Shown piece after piece: positions 11,601-23,150 of a stretch of 64,000 bases of DNA (positions within the stretch are counted from its first letter, which is position 1; each line of letters begins with the position of its first letter). This stretch comes from Diphasiastrum complanatum. Its lineage: Eukaryota; Streptophyta; Lycopodiopsida; Lycopodiales; Lycopodiaceae. The notes under the pieces were generated by a model. It did not search any database. It was not told where the DNA came from and was given only the letters and a program-made list of their open reading frames with translations. The stretch lies in NCBI GenBank assembly GCA_029204225.1, contig CM055096.1:68050370-68114369 (forward strand), read 5' to 3'. The position numbers and the translations under genes are program-made.

Positions 11601-13703
11601 TTTTAGATTTAAGAAATTGAAACACTTTGGCCTTAGAATTTATTTGAATTCCAGGTCTATTCACAACAAGTACTAATTTATATGATATAACAGTCTTTCA
11701 GAAGAATAACTTCATGCTGGAAAGAAACATATAACCCAGTCTAATGTCTTATATTTGAGAAATTACTAAGAAGTAAAGGATTAATTAAGAAAGCGAGAAG
11801 TAGATTTGAGGGCCTCTGATTTTGTAAATAATGAGATACCACATCGGGATCTAGATTAAACCTCAAAAATTTTCAAAATTCCCCACATTTGATCAAATGC
11901 TTTTATTTTTCTCATATCGCGACTAGGTACTAAAATACACCATTGATCATCAGATTTTTACAATCCTAGAACTCCCTTTCCAAAATTACTGATGTCTCAT
12001 ACCATCAGCTCTTCCTTCCAGAAAATTCTTAACCGCCTTATCTGATATTCTAGAGATCCATTGATCATCTAGCTGTCCTATAATCCATATAGGAATATTA
12101 TCTCTTGTTCCCAAATACTGGAAAAAGATTCCTTTCTATTTGGATGATTGGCATGCCTATCAAATGGATACCAACGAATCCACATCTGATCTTGTGACTT
12201 AAACAAAAGAACTAACATAGTTCCACATTACATTCTGATCCTTTCTGGTTAATGATAAGCTTCGAATCCCTTGGATCCAAGAGCTTCTATCAAATTAACA
12301 GATTCAATGTAATCCATGTATCAGATCCTACTTCTAACATCACAATTGACATCCAAAACTGTGGATAACTCAATGGTCACAAAGATATCACTTATGAATT
12401 CAACTAAATGAATTCTATCCAGGAAATGAACAACCAATATTAAGCAATTATTTACTGGAATTTACCTAAAATCCTAACTGCAAAATACATTTCTTGATCA
12501 CACTTACTACCACTGATGTCCATTCTTCTTCCCTCCTTAGAATTTTCAGTTTTTTGAAAATCTTTCATCTAAGGTATCAAGAAGACGTAATGATGTTAGT
12601 AAATGCTTAAAATTAATTACTGTAGGAAAAAATTTGAAACAATTTTATTTCTATCCTATACCTGGGCTAAATAATCGATGTACCAAAAATCATCTACTAG
12701 TATGAAAAAACACTACTAGTTTGATCTTTTGAATATAATTTACCATAGGATTTAACTGGAAATGAAATCTGTTTTTTACTCATGATCAATTCCTACCAAT
12801 TACAATTTCTCCAGTAAAATTGGATTGTTTCTTTTTTTATTGACTAGTTTGACATTACTCCGTCATTATTAACAAAATTATCCAAACTTAAAATACGAAA
12901 TTACATGAATGGAAATCCTACCAATAGCATTTTAGAAACTCTTAAATTGTATCCAAACACGATTCCACTGATCGGATAAAGAGTTCTATCCTCACTCATG
13001 TTATCTGGTCATTTCATATTGTTTGACAGTTTTAAAATCAATTTTGACAAGTATCTTGCACAAATGTTAACTTGTCCCATTTCTAATGATTAATATCAAC
13101 TAGAAATATACAAGACAAGTAACTCATTTCAAATTTTAACCAAACTTGAAATTCAATAAAAAAGAAAAAATTAATTTTAACTTTTAATCTGGGAAGAACT
13201 TAGCTTCCAAAGTTTAGTCACCACCAAACACAATACTAGAAAAACTAAATTTTCTTTCACTGGGTACCGTTTTAAAGATAATCCATGAGGACCGAATAAC
13301 TTGCCATCATTTTAAATCTATGAACCAATTCATAGACAAACTGTTAGGATAGTAGAAATTTATTGTTACATGCAATGGTTATGGCTTGGAGAATCAATAA
13401 TTCATTCTCCCTTATCAATCCAATCAAATTTACTAAAATCGTCTTCCTGAATCGATATAGGATTTTCTTATGGTAATCCATGGTTACATTTAACTATTTC
13501 CCATGCCTTTACTGGAAAAGTAGTCAACGAATGGAAAACCCATTATCAAGCAAGAATTAGTGAATCCAGTCCCATAATTCTCTTGAGAATAAAGCACTCC
13601 AACTAGGATGTAAATCCAAGCGCTTTGAACTTCCAAATCGATGTAGAGCTCGTCTCCCACCTATCCAAAACCGCATCTTAGCCGGGCTCTGATACCAATT
13701 TAA
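8641..13703 (-). mobile_element. Decayed internal region of a minus-strand Gypsy element, no intact ORF
   Basis: Five kilobases of AT-rich DNA with stops in every frame. The right end carries a primer-binding site on the minus strand, TGGTATCAGAGC (13697-13686), complementary to the 3' end of initiator tRNA-Met. It lies six bases inside the LTR at 13704, which sets orientation and boundary. Collinear weak matches tie it to the chromovirus remnant at 23130-26030; for example ACAGGAAAATACTGGATTCTAGGAATACTCTC near 10105 (shown here in parts: ACAGGAAAATACTGG, AATACTCTC) compares with 23957-23990. The left limit is not defined. No protein domain is readable. Confidence 0.55.
13686..13697 (-). other. 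Primer-binding site, initiator tRNA-Met type
   Basis: The minus strand reads TGGTATCAGAGC, exactly the 12 bases that pair with the 3' end of plant initiator tRNA-Met. It lies six bases from the LTR edge (TGACCC at 13704), the usual arrangement at the inner edge of a 5' LTR. Confidence 0.85.
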
Positions 13704-14165
13704 TGACCCTAAAGGATTACCCCTAAGATGAGGATAGGAGAACACAATAGAAGAGACTATGGAGCCAAACTGCCCAACCAAAACTGGATCTAGCCCCCAA
13801 GCCATGCCATGTGAAGCAAGAGGAGAAAAGAGAAACTGGTGACCTAAGCCCAATATGTCGACGGGAGAATCCCTGCCTCATTATATAGAGAGTAGAGTCC
13901 TGTGCATGAAACCATGCAACCCCCATGCAGGTCAACTATAAATAGATCACATCTCTTTATGCAGTCCTCCTGCCTATATCCGCCACACAAACATGCAATA
14001 CTCCATATGTCTCAATTAGAGTGTTTGGGTCCTCTCAAGGTAATTAGTCACAAACTAGCCTTGACATGGAATTAAATCATGGCGTGACCAATAATCTCGA
14101 ACATTGGAGGGCCGGTCTACCATATTAGGACTATTCCAGGTCCTTAACCGAATATGGCCATAACA
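13704..14165 (-). repeat. 5' LTR of a minus-strand Gypsy element, family A
   Basis: 462 bp from TGACCCTAAAGG to GGCCATAACA, so it has the TG...CA ends in either reading. The primer-binding site on its left side shows it is the 5' LTR of an element that runs leftwards. The CCTCATTATATAGAG segment (near 13877) is a candidate LTR TATA box. Right of 14165 the DNA changes abruptly to Gypsy reverse-transcriptase sequence, so the element appears to have inserted into an older Gypsy copy. Confidence 0.8.
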
Positions 14166-14300
14166 GTAGCTATGTCATGTCTTGATACCACATGTCCCAA
14201 AACAACTCCATGAGAAACCCAAATCTGACACTTTTCTGGATTTAAGAAGATGAATAACTTGCACCAATTCTATTCTTGTACTTGTACATAAAACAAGATC
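14166..14300 (-). pseudogene. Gypsy reverse transcriptase fragment
   Basis: The minus-strand translation gives a QIWVSHGVVLGH-like stretch followed by SRH and IAT, the part of the RT just after the catalytic palm. It is nearly the same as the corresponding part of the Gypsy element at 33660-33740. Only about 45 codons are recognisable, and frameshifts follow. Confidence 0.65.
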
Positions 14301-14650
14301 AAGGTTTATATCACTTTTCGCATCACATCTTCTTGTAATATGTCTCACCAATGGGCAACTTCATACTTTGCACATTGGATTGTGTAGTCACAAAAAGTAT
14401 CCAAGAAGATGGGAATGCAAAAAGTACCATCATAACTTGTTGGGGGTTTTGAAATGTCAATGCTTGCTCTAGTTGCTTCATCTAGAATGAACTATACTTC
14501 TAAGAATTTAGTAGTAGATTAAGATTTAGTCATAGTTGGTTGCATGAAATGTCTGTATAAGACACTTGACATGCAATGTTGGAATGAATATGTGGCTTCT
14601 AACTTTTTCAAGTCTTCATCGGTTATCTTGAGGCTTCATACTAGTTGGAT
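14301..14650. other. No gene recognised
   Basis: No domain, boundary or repeat partner was recognised in this stretch between the Gypsy scrap and the Copia LTR. Confidence 0.3.
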
Positions 14651-15025
14651 TTGCATATCTCCACTCTCCGAGAATTGAGGGAAGAAAATTGCTTACAAAA
14701 AAAGAGAACAAAAATGTACACAATATGGGAGCACTAAGTCCACAAGTTTGACATTGGACAACTACTTGCATTCATGCTTTCAAAAAATATATGTACAAGA
14801 ATGATTTTCTTGTTGCATATGGTGCATATGGAGCTTGCGAGAATTGAGCTATTCATTTGCATAAATCAAGATACAGTAAATTCTATTAGGCAGTTTCTAA
14901 CAAATAACTTGCCTAACTCCCTACAAATTATCTACTGATTTCTTGCTACTTGCTATAATAGGTGAGGCTATAAGGATGCCCATGTGGGCATCATGACATG
15001 CTGCTTGAACAATGGTTCTGCAACA
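14651..15025 (-). repeat. 3' LTR of a minus-strand Copia element (left end uncertain)
   Basis: On the minus strand the LTR begins TGTTGCAGAACC at 15025, directly after a polypurine tract CTTGAAGTGGGAG (15038-15026). RNase H sequence of the same orientation lies just upstream at 15080-15310. This PPT-LTR junction fixes the right end. The left end, given as 14651, is a guess. Confidence 0.6.
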
Positions 15026-15038
15026 CTCCCACTTCAAG

Positions 15039-15310
15039 CTGCATGTCAAAATGAATAATTTGTGAACACATGAAATGTAGCTTGGTAGTGTATAAAACTT
15101 GCTCAAGGCAAAGCCTTGGCCAGAGCATCGGCTATCAGTTGTTGGGAAGACAAGTAATCTATAAACAAAATAATGTTTTCGACCAAGTCCTTGACAAAAT
15201 GAAAATGGATTCGAACGTGAGCCTTTGTTCGTGAATGAAAAACATGATTTTGAGCCATTTTGATGTTGTTTTGGTTGTTACGCTAGATTTTTGTAGGCTT
15301 GAGCTATTCA
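15039..15310 (-). pseudogene. Copia RNase H C-terminal fragment
   Basis: Minus-strand sequence shows the end of the Copia RNase H domain: a segment for an H-F-V-K-D-type stretch near 15190 and a truncated leucine-rich tail before the polypurine tract at 15038-15026. Frameshifts prevent a continuous reading. It is assigned by position and by its similarity to the RNase H ends of the other Copia elements here. Confidence 0.5.
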
Positions 15311-15979
15311 CAACCAAGATCTTGTAGTAGAGACAAATAAAAGGTAAGCCAGGTCATGTCGTAGTACTATTCCAAGCGGAAGTTTAGAAAACATATGAAA
15401 ATGGTTGTGTTGTAGTATTATCACATAGAAGATCTTTAAAAAACGTGAATGAAACTACTCGCCACCATTTCTTGTATAATAGTTGGTTGGGTTGCTTAAT
15501 AGATTTTGGTAATGCCACATGGCATGATGTGATTGGTCCATCTTGACAGTGATTACTATCACATGTATTGAGACATCATTAGATAGAGTTGTTGGCAAAT
15601 AGCCAACCTATTTCTATATAACCTTATTGGTTTAGCCAAAATGGAAAAGATGTAGTGGCAAGAAAAACAGAAGAATATTTGAGGATGGGATACATTAGAA
15701 ATAGGAATCTTCCTAGGGTACAAACATTATTTTGCTAATAAAACAAATGGTGAGATACATGTGTGTGGATTAAAAGATTGTATTAATTAAAATAGATCTT
15801 CTATCTAGGGCTAAATATTTTATTAACATAGATTAGATATGTGGACATGGTATTGATATATTGAAAGATGTACCTAAGATGATTTTCAGAATTCCATCTA
15901 AGCACTGTGAGTCTTTTAATCTTATCCTTTGGTTTGACATAGACTCCAATTAATTTTCAATAGATGATAAATGGTTTTT
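15311..15979. other. No gene recognised; likely transposon debris
   Basis: AT-rich with stops in all frames. A segment near 15690-15760 (LEIGIFLGY-like on the plus strand) recalls Copia integrase C-terminal sequence, but only over a few residues. Confidence 0.3.
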
Positions 15980-16160
15980 TTTCTCTTTTCCTATATAGTA
16001 AAGTTTGTAGTAATGCTTTTAAATGATATTCTTGTTAGTAGTAAGAAAGTAGATGAGCATGCTAAATAAGTGAAGTGTAAGTTTCCCAAAATGAAGTTAC
16101 TTCATCTTGGTCATGTCATAACTTCTCAAGGTTTGAGAATAAATTAGAGTTGGAAGTCAA
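15980..16160 (+). pseudogene. Gypsy reverse transcriptase palm fragment
   Basis: Plus-strand translation from about 16003 reads KFVVMLLNDILVSSKKVDEH, then LHLGHVITSQG. This matches the Ty3 RT palm (Y-x-D-D-I-L-V ... E-H ... L-G-H-V-I-S), with the catalytic YxDD degraded to LLND. It is a different orientation and family from the nearby minus-strand pieces. Confidence 0.65.
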
Positions 16161-16169
16161 GTACTTAGA

Positions 16170-16434
16170 ATTTGCTTTGCACAGGAACACAGATCATGCT
16201 ACACAGTAACACAGACAGAAAACACTCTACACAGCAAGCTCACATAGCAACTGTATTTCTCAAAATGAAATTACATTGTACATATAGTTGTTCACTCAGG
16301 CAACCCATGCATGACCCAGGTTGCCGTTGGCGGGACGCGTGTCCCGTCGACTTGCCTCGTGGTGAGGCCAACTGATCCTTATCAACTGATAGGACCCACA
16401 GTACAGTAGCACAGTGATTCTACTTTAATTCTAA
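16170..16434 (-). repeat. Probable 3' LTR of the minus-strand Copia element at 16435-19910
   Basis: On the minus strand a purine tract (CTTTAAGGGAGAGAG, 16449-16435) follows the RNase H stop by about 40 bases, as expected just before a 3' LTR. The DNA to the left, rich in CACAG motifs, is then the short LTR. The exact termini are not clear because the first base pair after the tract is TT rather than TG. The left limit is a guess. Confidence 0.4.
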
Positions 16435-16490
16435 CTCTCTCCCTTAAAGTAGAGTCTACTTTTTATACAGTCATATACATAGCTTTAAAG

Positions 16491-17612
16491 TCAACAAACT
16501 TTAAGTACAGAAAGCTTTGATCTAAACTTATCAAACTTTTCTCCAACAAGTGGCTTAGTGAAAATATCAACTAGTTGTTCTTCTGTGCTACAATGAACAA
16601 CATGAATTTCACGACTCAACAGCCTCTCACGTATAAAGTGATACTGAATCTCAATGTGTTTAGTTCTCGCATGGAACACTAGATTCTTTGCTAGCTGAAT
16701 GCCACTTTGACTGTCGCTATGTAATGTCGTGGGATTTTTATGCTTCATGCCAACTTCTTCCAAGATTTGTCTAAACCATATAGCTTCTTGTGTTGCACTA
16801 CACATTGCCTTATACTCTGCTTCTGTGGTGGAAAGAGCAATTGTACTTTGCTTCTTACTAGACCAGGAAAAGCAACTACCACAAAACTGGAATACATACC
16901 CTGTGGTGGATCTACGATCATCATAGTCACCTCCCCAATCCGCATCCACATAGCCACACAACTCAGGTAAACCATCATGCTTCCTGTAAATCAAGCCATA
17001 CTTTGAAGTGCCTTTCACATAATGCAAAATGCGTTTAGCTGCCTTCCAATGCGTTTTTGTAGGTGCTGCCATAAACTGACTTACAATGCCAACAGCATAG
17101 CATATATCTGGTCTAGTCGTGGTAAGGTAAATCAAGCTCCCTACTAACTGCCTATATAGTGTAGCATCAAATGACTGTGACTCATCAAGCTTAGAAAGCT
17201 TTTTACTTGGTTCAATAGGAGTATTTACTGGTTTGCAATCCTGCAACCTAAACCTGTGCAGCAACCCTTTGACATACTTCACCTGTGTTAAACCCACTTC
17301 GTGTCCTTTTTGCCACACCTCTATTTCAAGGCAATAATGCATTAGACTGAGATCTGTCATCTCGAATTGTTCCATGAGGTCTTTCTTGATCATATCTATC
17401 AACTCTTGATTATTTTCGGTAATAATCAAGTCATCAACATAAAGAGCAATCAAAGCAACCATATCATCAAAGCATAAGACATATAGATTTGGATTAGAGT
17501 GTGTTCTCACCATCCCCTTTGAATGAAAGTAGGCATCAATTCTGCTATACCACGCACGTGGTGCATACTGGCGCAAAGGTCTCCTCATAGTCAATGCCTT
17601 TACTTTGTGCAT
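16491..17612 (-). pseudogene. Copia RT C-terminal part and RNase H
   Basis: An open frame of 373 codons. It contains APRAWYSRIDAYF, the catalytic YVDDLIIT of the RT palm, the conserved GSLIYLTTTRPDI connection, and RNase H with GYVDADWGGD, the STTEAEY motif and a terminal LVDIFTKPL. RNase H removes the RNA template during reverse transcription. The upstream part of RT, including the first catalytic Asp (normally in a Q-M-D-V-x-A-F motif), is absent because of an internal deletion at about 17560. This protein could not act as a polymerase even if expressed. Confidence 0.88.
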
Positions 17613-18306
17613 ACCCTTTGATCACCAATCTTGCCTTGTGCTTTGCTATACTTCCATCTACATGGTACTTAGTTCTGTATACCCATTTGCAACCAATGGA
17701 TTTCTTGCCAGCTGGTGGTTCTACTAAGTCCCATGTGCTATGCTTAGCAATTGACTCCATCTCCTCTCCCATGGCCTTGACCCAAATGTCATCATCCTTC
17801 GCTTCACCATAAGTCGAAGGTTCTTTGCTTTGAATAATGCTAGATAGGAGAGCATAATTTGCTTCATACCTTTCAGGTTGTGTCTTCTCTCTTGTTGATC
17901 TTTGTAGCTCTCCCTGGCTAGATGATCCTGGAAAGTCATCCATGTCACGACTCTCCAACAATCTCTCAAACCACTTAGGGAGTTTCCTATTAGGTGATCG
18001 GCTTCTTGGTGAAAATGTATCCCAAGGTACATCCTTCTCCTTGCGTTTGTCACCTGCAACTTCAATCCTTCTTGCGCCAAAAGGTTTGTCCCTACCTCTC
18101 CAACCTGTCTCTTGAGGTTGAGTAGTAATATCTTGAGATGTATCCTCTTTTTCATCACTTGGAAGGTCAATGAATGTATCATCATTAGGTGGTATCCTCA
18201 CTATACCATCTTTCCCACTGAATGTATCTATCTTCTCAGCATCCTCGTCTTCATACATCTTGGATTCATCAAAGATAACATCACGACTTACATGCACGAT
18301 TATCAT
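17560..18306 (-). pseudogene. Copia integrase C-terminus and RT N-terminus
   Basis: The frame starts with SRDVIFDESKMY (integrase C-terminal end), passes a charged linker, and enters RT with WDLVEPPAGKKSIGCKWVY, then KARLVIKGYAQ and DYEETFAPV. After TFAPV the sequence jumps to APRAWYS in another frame. Both sides carry CACCACGTGCGTGG-like or GCGCCAGTATG-like bases, so the deletion probably removed about 200 bp. Confidence 0.85.
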
Positions 18307-18820
18307 ATCCTAGGAATATACACTTGATAGCTTTTACATCAAGTTTACGTCTCTCTTCCTTAGGAACGTGTACAAAGGCCTTACATCCAAAGATTCGCAA
18401 GTGGTTCACCTTTGGCTTCTTCTTCGTGAATGCTTCCTCAGGTGTTATCTTTGGTATGGCAATGGTAGGACTTCTATTTTGAAGATAGACTGTCGTACTG
18501 CATGCTTCTGACCAAAAATCTTTTGGTAGTTTCATTTCAGCTAGCATAGATCTGGCACTTTCCACAATCGTACGATTCTTGCGCTCAGCTACACCATTGA
18601 GAGCAGGAGTATGAGCTTGCGTAAATTGTCTTTTAATCTCACATTGATCACAAAGATCATTGAAGTCATTAGACTTGTACTCACCTCCACTATCTGATCT
18701 TAGGACTTTGATCTTCCTACCTGTCTGATTTTCGACCAATGCTTTGAAGCTCTTGAAGTGTCAAATGCATCTGATTTCTTCTTCAAGAAGTAGATCCACG
18801 TCTTACATGACATATCATCA
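18281..18820 (-). pseudogene. Copia integrase core
   Basis: The frame 18739-18281 contains LRSDSGGEYKSNDF (second catalytic Asp), the [15 protein letters not shown] motif with the catalytic Glu, FWSEACSTTVYLQNRSPT and the GCKAFVHVPKEERRKLD chain. The first part of the core (first catalytic Asp, about 18740-18830) is in another frame, so at least one frameshift has occurred. The integrase inserts the cDNA into the host genome. Confidence 0.85.
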
Positions 18821-18827
18821 ATAAAGG

Positions 18828-19421
18828 TCACGAAATAGAAGGCTTTTGATGCTGCTTCCCATATACACAAGATTCGCACATCGATTTCAAGTGATCTTCT
18901 ATGATAGGCAATCCTGTTACCATCTCCAATTTTCTCATTAAAATGAGGCTTCCCAGGTTCAAGTGATCAAGCCTCTTATGCCACAACTTAGTTTGCGATG
19001 GAATGGACGATACAAGTCCATGTTGCCCCTTGATTGTGGCATTCAACTTGTACAATTTTGTATTGGGCTCCCTTACTCCATCCACAATAACTTCGAACTT
19101 TTGGTTCACATATTTCACAAAGCAATGATCATGGGCGAATTCTACTTTCAACTTTTGATCAGTAATGACTCCAACAGAAAGTAGATTTTTCTTCAAACCT
19201 GGTACATAAAGTACCTCCTTGATCATCTTGCTTTTGCCATCAGGTAGTTGGATTGAAATAGTGCCTACCCCCTTGATCTTGCACACATCACCATTTGCTT
19301 GTGAAACAGACGTTCCAGTATCCAACACTTTCAAGCTATTGAACCAATTCTTGTTACCTGTCATGTGTCTTGTGACTCCCGAGTCAATATACCATGCTTG
19401 ATCATCTTGATTAGATGACAA
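18828..19421 (-). pseudogene. Copia aspartic protease and GAG-pre-integrase
   Basis: AWYIDSGVTRHMTGN is the retropepsin active site (D-S-G kept, the usual alanine changed to valine). VLYVPGLKKNLLSVG follows, then the pre-integrase zinc region LWHKRLDHLN ... CESCVYGKQHQKP. In this region the protease would process the Gag-Pol precursor. It is open throughout and joins integrase only through a frame change. Confidence 0.88.
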
Positions 19422-19910
19422 TGCAGATATGAAGATGCTAGAGTCTTCAATCTCACCCTCATCGACAAGGTTACCTGCTTGCTTTGGTTTCCCCTTGCCT
19501 TGTTCCTCCAGGAATTTGCAACATTCACTCTTCCAATGGCCCTATTTACCACAATGGAAGCACTTGCCTTTCTTCTTGGTCTTACTGGAAGATCCCTCAT
19601 CCTCTTGAGTCTTGGCAAATTGTTGTTTAGACTTCTTCTTGCCCTTGCCCTTGCCCTTGCCCTTGCCTTGTTTTTGGCATGTCGCAAGTGCTTGATTGTC
19701 AGTATTTTGACGTCTAGCTTTCACCATTTCTCGTCGTTGCTCTTCCTGCATCAGGATTCCTGTGAGCTCGTCAAAGGTTGGCAATCTTTCTCTTGATGTT
19801 ATTCCGCTCACAAACATCTGATAGAATTCTACAATGCCGCACAATCCATTGTGCACCAACTCCACATCACGTATGCGCTCACCAATAGAATGCAGTTCAT
19901 TTTTTGTTTC
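19422..19910 (-). pseudogene. Copia Gag C-terminal half with zinc knuckle
   Basis: The frame contains FDELTGILMQEEQRR (UBN2-type Gag), a low-complexity (GK)n tract at about 19640-19665, and KCFHCGK, the beginning of a C-x2-C-x4-H-x4-C nucleic-acid-binding knuckle interrupted by a stop directly after the lysine. The alignment to Gag ends at about 19910. The N-terminal Gag is missing there. Confidence 0.8.
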
Positions 19911-21477
19911 ACATGAGGAGCCAAAGGATGTATATGATGCACTCAACTCAAAGGAATGATTTCTAGCCATGAAGGAGGAATATGATGCATTGATTGCCAA
20001 CAAGACATAGGAGCTTGTGGATCTTCCATCCAACAAGCACGCCATTGGTTGCAAATCGATTTTTTGAGTCAAATATAATCAAGATGGCACAATCAACAAG
20101 TACAAGGCAAGACTTTGTGCAAAAGGTTTTGCTCAAGTTTATGGACTTGATTATGAAGAGACTTTTGCTCTAGTTGCAAAGGCTGGTATCAATTAAATTA
20201 ATAATTTCTATTGCTTATTTTTTCAAATGGCAAGTTTTTCAGCTAGATGTCTCAAATGCATTTTTAAATGGATATCTAGAAGAAGAGATTTACATGGATC
20301 AACCACTTGGGTTCATCCAAGACAAGACCAAAGTTTGCTTGCTCTTCAAAAGTCTCTATGGTCTAAAGCAAGCTCCAAGATCGTGGTATTCTCGACTTAA
20401 CATTTTTCTTGATTCGCTAGGATTCAATGTTAGTAACTGTGATCCTTCCTTGTATGTGAAGTTTTATGGTAAAGATATTGTCATTCTTCTCATTTATGTT
20501 GATGATATTATCCTGACAGGAAGTTGTATCAAGTTAGTTCAAAAACCAAAATTGCACTTGGAAAAGAATTCAAAATGTAAGATCTTGGAAAAAATCATTA
20601 TATATTAGGATTAGAGATTGACTTCCATAATGAGAAAGCTTTTGTATGTCAATCCAAGTATGCTCTTTCAATGTTAAAAAAATTCAATATGCTAGATTGT
20701 AAGAGTGTTGATACTCTTATGGAGCATATTGTAAAAGACCCTAACAAAGGTGATGAAAGATCCTTCGTGGACATCACTCTTTTTAGGAGTCTTATAGGCT
20801 CCTTAATTTGGCTCACTATAACTAGGCCTGATGTAAGTTTTAGTGTTCATAAGTTGAGCCAAGCTATGCAAAATCCTACTATTCATCATCGAAAAATGGC
20901 CAAAAGAGTACTTAGGTACATATCTTCAACCTATGATTATGGTTTGTTATATAAAAGTGAAGATCTCTCCATAGTTGGCTATTTAGACTCAAATTTTGCA
21001 AGTGATAAAGTAGATCGAAAATCTACAAGTGCATATGTCATATATTTTGGAGGAAATTTGATATCTTGGCTTTCCAAAAAGCAAGATACTATATCACTCT
21101 CATCTTGTGAAGCTGAATATAAAGCACTTACTACTACAACAAATCAAGTGCTTTGGATCAAGAGGTTGCTAGTGGAGCTAAAGATAATCAAGAAAGATGA
21201 TCTACCTATGATCTTGTGTGCCAATATTTCAGCACAAGCCCTTTCCAACAATCCAATATTTCATGCAAGGAGCAAACACATCGAGGTTGCACATCAGTTT
21301 GTGAGAGAAAAGCTCATTGGAGGGGAAGTCTACTTGGAGCACATCGACACATCATCTTGTATTGCAGATTTGCTCACCAAACCTTTGAGCAAAAATTCCT
21401 TTATCAAGCATAGGGCCAATCTTGGAATAATACTAAGATCCATGTTCAAGTCAACATAGATTATTTTTAGGAGGAGT
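19911..21477 (+). mobile_element. Ty1/Copia 3' half, plus strand (RT and RNase H)
   Basis: Beginning EPKDVYDAL at about 19912, the plus strand reads the RT of a second Copia family. It covers [45 protein letters not shown] and the catalytic IYVDDIILTG near 20495-20525. RNase H follows (20671-21459) with DSNFASDKVDRKS, LSSCEAEYKAL, KHIEVAHQFVRE and IADLLTKPLS. Several stops lie between 19960 and 20210 and one at 20608. Everything upstream of RT is missing at the junction with the opposite-strand element. A polypurine tract (AGGAGGAG, about 21470) ends it. Confidence 0.87.
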
Positions 21478-22190
21478 GTTGAAGATGAGAAATCATCTAT
21501 CTTGACTTTAGGCTTGTTACAAACTTTTTTCTATGTGAGTTTGTCGTTTCATAAATGTAAATGCTAAATTTGGCCTAGAAGAAACTCGAGCTATATGGGT
21601 TTCTCAAGTCTAGTTGATAGTATACAACTTGCATATAGATTATAGGCTTAGAAACGTCAATAATATGCTTGTAGAAACTCATGGCATATCACATGCAATG
21701 TTTGTAAGTGATCCATAGTGAAATGCAAGGCATGCACAAAGTGAAATGGACACATGCAAGATGATTTGTACAATTCTAGTTGGAAAAATGACACTTGGAA
21801 AAAGTAAGTAGAAATGCATGCATGAGAAGTGACAATTGTCACTAATACTCTAGTTTTCACTTATAGATGTGGATGGAAGTTGGATGGATTTGGTTCTACC
21901 TCGAGCTACCTCAAACTCCATAAATATGTGTAGACATTCTCATAATCTTTGATGAAGAACCAAGCTTTGAAGCTATTCCATGCCATTTTGGATCTACACT
22001 ATCATTTGCTTGAATATTGCTCTCTCTTTCTCTCTCTAATTCAAGTTGAGACTTATGCTAATGCATTAAATTCTTGTACTTTTTCTCTCTTGTTAATCAA
22101 AGCTATCATTCTTTGATTCATAGCATGCTAGATTGTGATTAAGCCATTTAATTTTGTACTAGATCTTGGTATTCAATCCAGAATCAGTTT
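21478..22190 (+). repeat. 3' LTR of the plus-strand Copia (right end uncertain)
   Basis: It begins TGTTGAAGATGAG directly after the polypurine tract. Length and composition fit a Copia LTR: CCATAAATATGTGTAG near 21920 could be the TATA region and CTCTCTTTCTCTCTCTA follows near 22025. The right end is not fixed. I chose it before the DNA that looks like the next LTR. Confidence 0.6.
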
Positions 22191-23129
22191 GTGTGCTAAT
22201 CATAAAGCTTAATAAGATCATTCACACTTGAGGATCATTTCCCACACGTGTGAACTTTAAAATTTTTGTCAGAATGTAAATCCAGATGTGGATTTACGAG
22301 TGCCTACATCTCACATGTGTGGAATCAAGTACAACAATAAAGATGACATTCTACACACTGTAAATCAAGATATCTTGCGATATACACAAGAGATGGACAT
22401 AGAATAAAAAAAATGGATTCTCCACACAAAATGAGAACACAATAATATGTTCTCCACATAGGTACTACTATTTATATCTGCTAAAATTTCATTCGGCCAC
22501 TTGGCCTAAACTTGTCCTAAATGGTAACTTCTTGGTATTTCATCAAATAACCTAGAAATTATAGTCTAGATGCAAGGTATGAAATATAACCAATTAAAAT
22601 GGGTCCAAATCCGGCCCCATCCATTTATCTACTTGCCAAAAATAGTACAAACACTATTTAGGCCTTTATTGACAAATATAAGCCTATCTCTAAGTTGAGA
22701 TTTCATTTTGGCCTCAAAATTTTCAAATAAACAATCAAACTAGTTGACAATTTTTCACATATCCCAATCCGACAGCATAACAACTAGCTCTCCATGGTCC
22801 TTATAGACATTAGTGAGGGTATATATAGAACGTAGAGCCAACCCCACATGCCCATGCACTGAATCCACATGGAAGCACTCTAACTGATCATGCCAATATC
22901 CCATTCATGTCCACTGCATGTTAGGTACCCCTAACCCATAGTATCTAAGACCCATGAAATAGCACAGTGCATGTACATCCTATCCCATGCTAGGATGCAA
23001 CACACATGCTAATACTGCATGGAGGTAATCACTCGACCCCATGGTCCAACTCAACTACTATCTAGGTTAGGCTTGGTCCCTATGTCCAAGGCCCCCCCAA
23101 TGGTCCATGCCCCCATTAGGGTCGTAACA
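22191..23129 (-). repeat. 3' LTR of a minus-strand chromovirus (left end uncertain)
   Basis: The right terminus reads GGGTCGTAACA (minus strand TGTTACGACCC) and is followed on the plus strand by CTTCCCCAC, a polypurine tract on the minus strand (AAGTGGGGAAG). Chromodomain sequence follows within 25 bases, as expected for the end of a chromovirus pol. Part of this LTR (22600-22770) recurs inverted at 4486-4665. TATATATAG at about 22810 may be its TATA box. Confidence 0.6.
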
Positions 23130-23150
23130 TACTTCCCCACTTATTTTAGT

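Larger units (their letters stand above)
16435..19910 (-). mobile_element. Ty1/Copia retrotransposon, minus strand, 5'-truncated, defective
   Basis: The order on the minus strand is gag zinc knuckle, protease, GAG-pre-integrase, integrase, RT and RNase H, the Copia order. The element is comparatively young: several domains are open for hundreds of codons. It is defective in three ways. Frame changes separate gag, integrase and RT; about 70 codons are missing from the RT fingers/palm; and everything upstream of mid-gag, including the 5' LTR, is lost at about 19910 where an opposite-strand Copia begins. Confidence 0.88.

Noticed and set aside
19640-19670. (GK)n low-complexity tract as an independent repeat or gene
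   Set aside because: It is part of the Copia Gag hinge in frame with the zinc knuckle. The plus-strand Leu/Ala frame across it is a mirror product.
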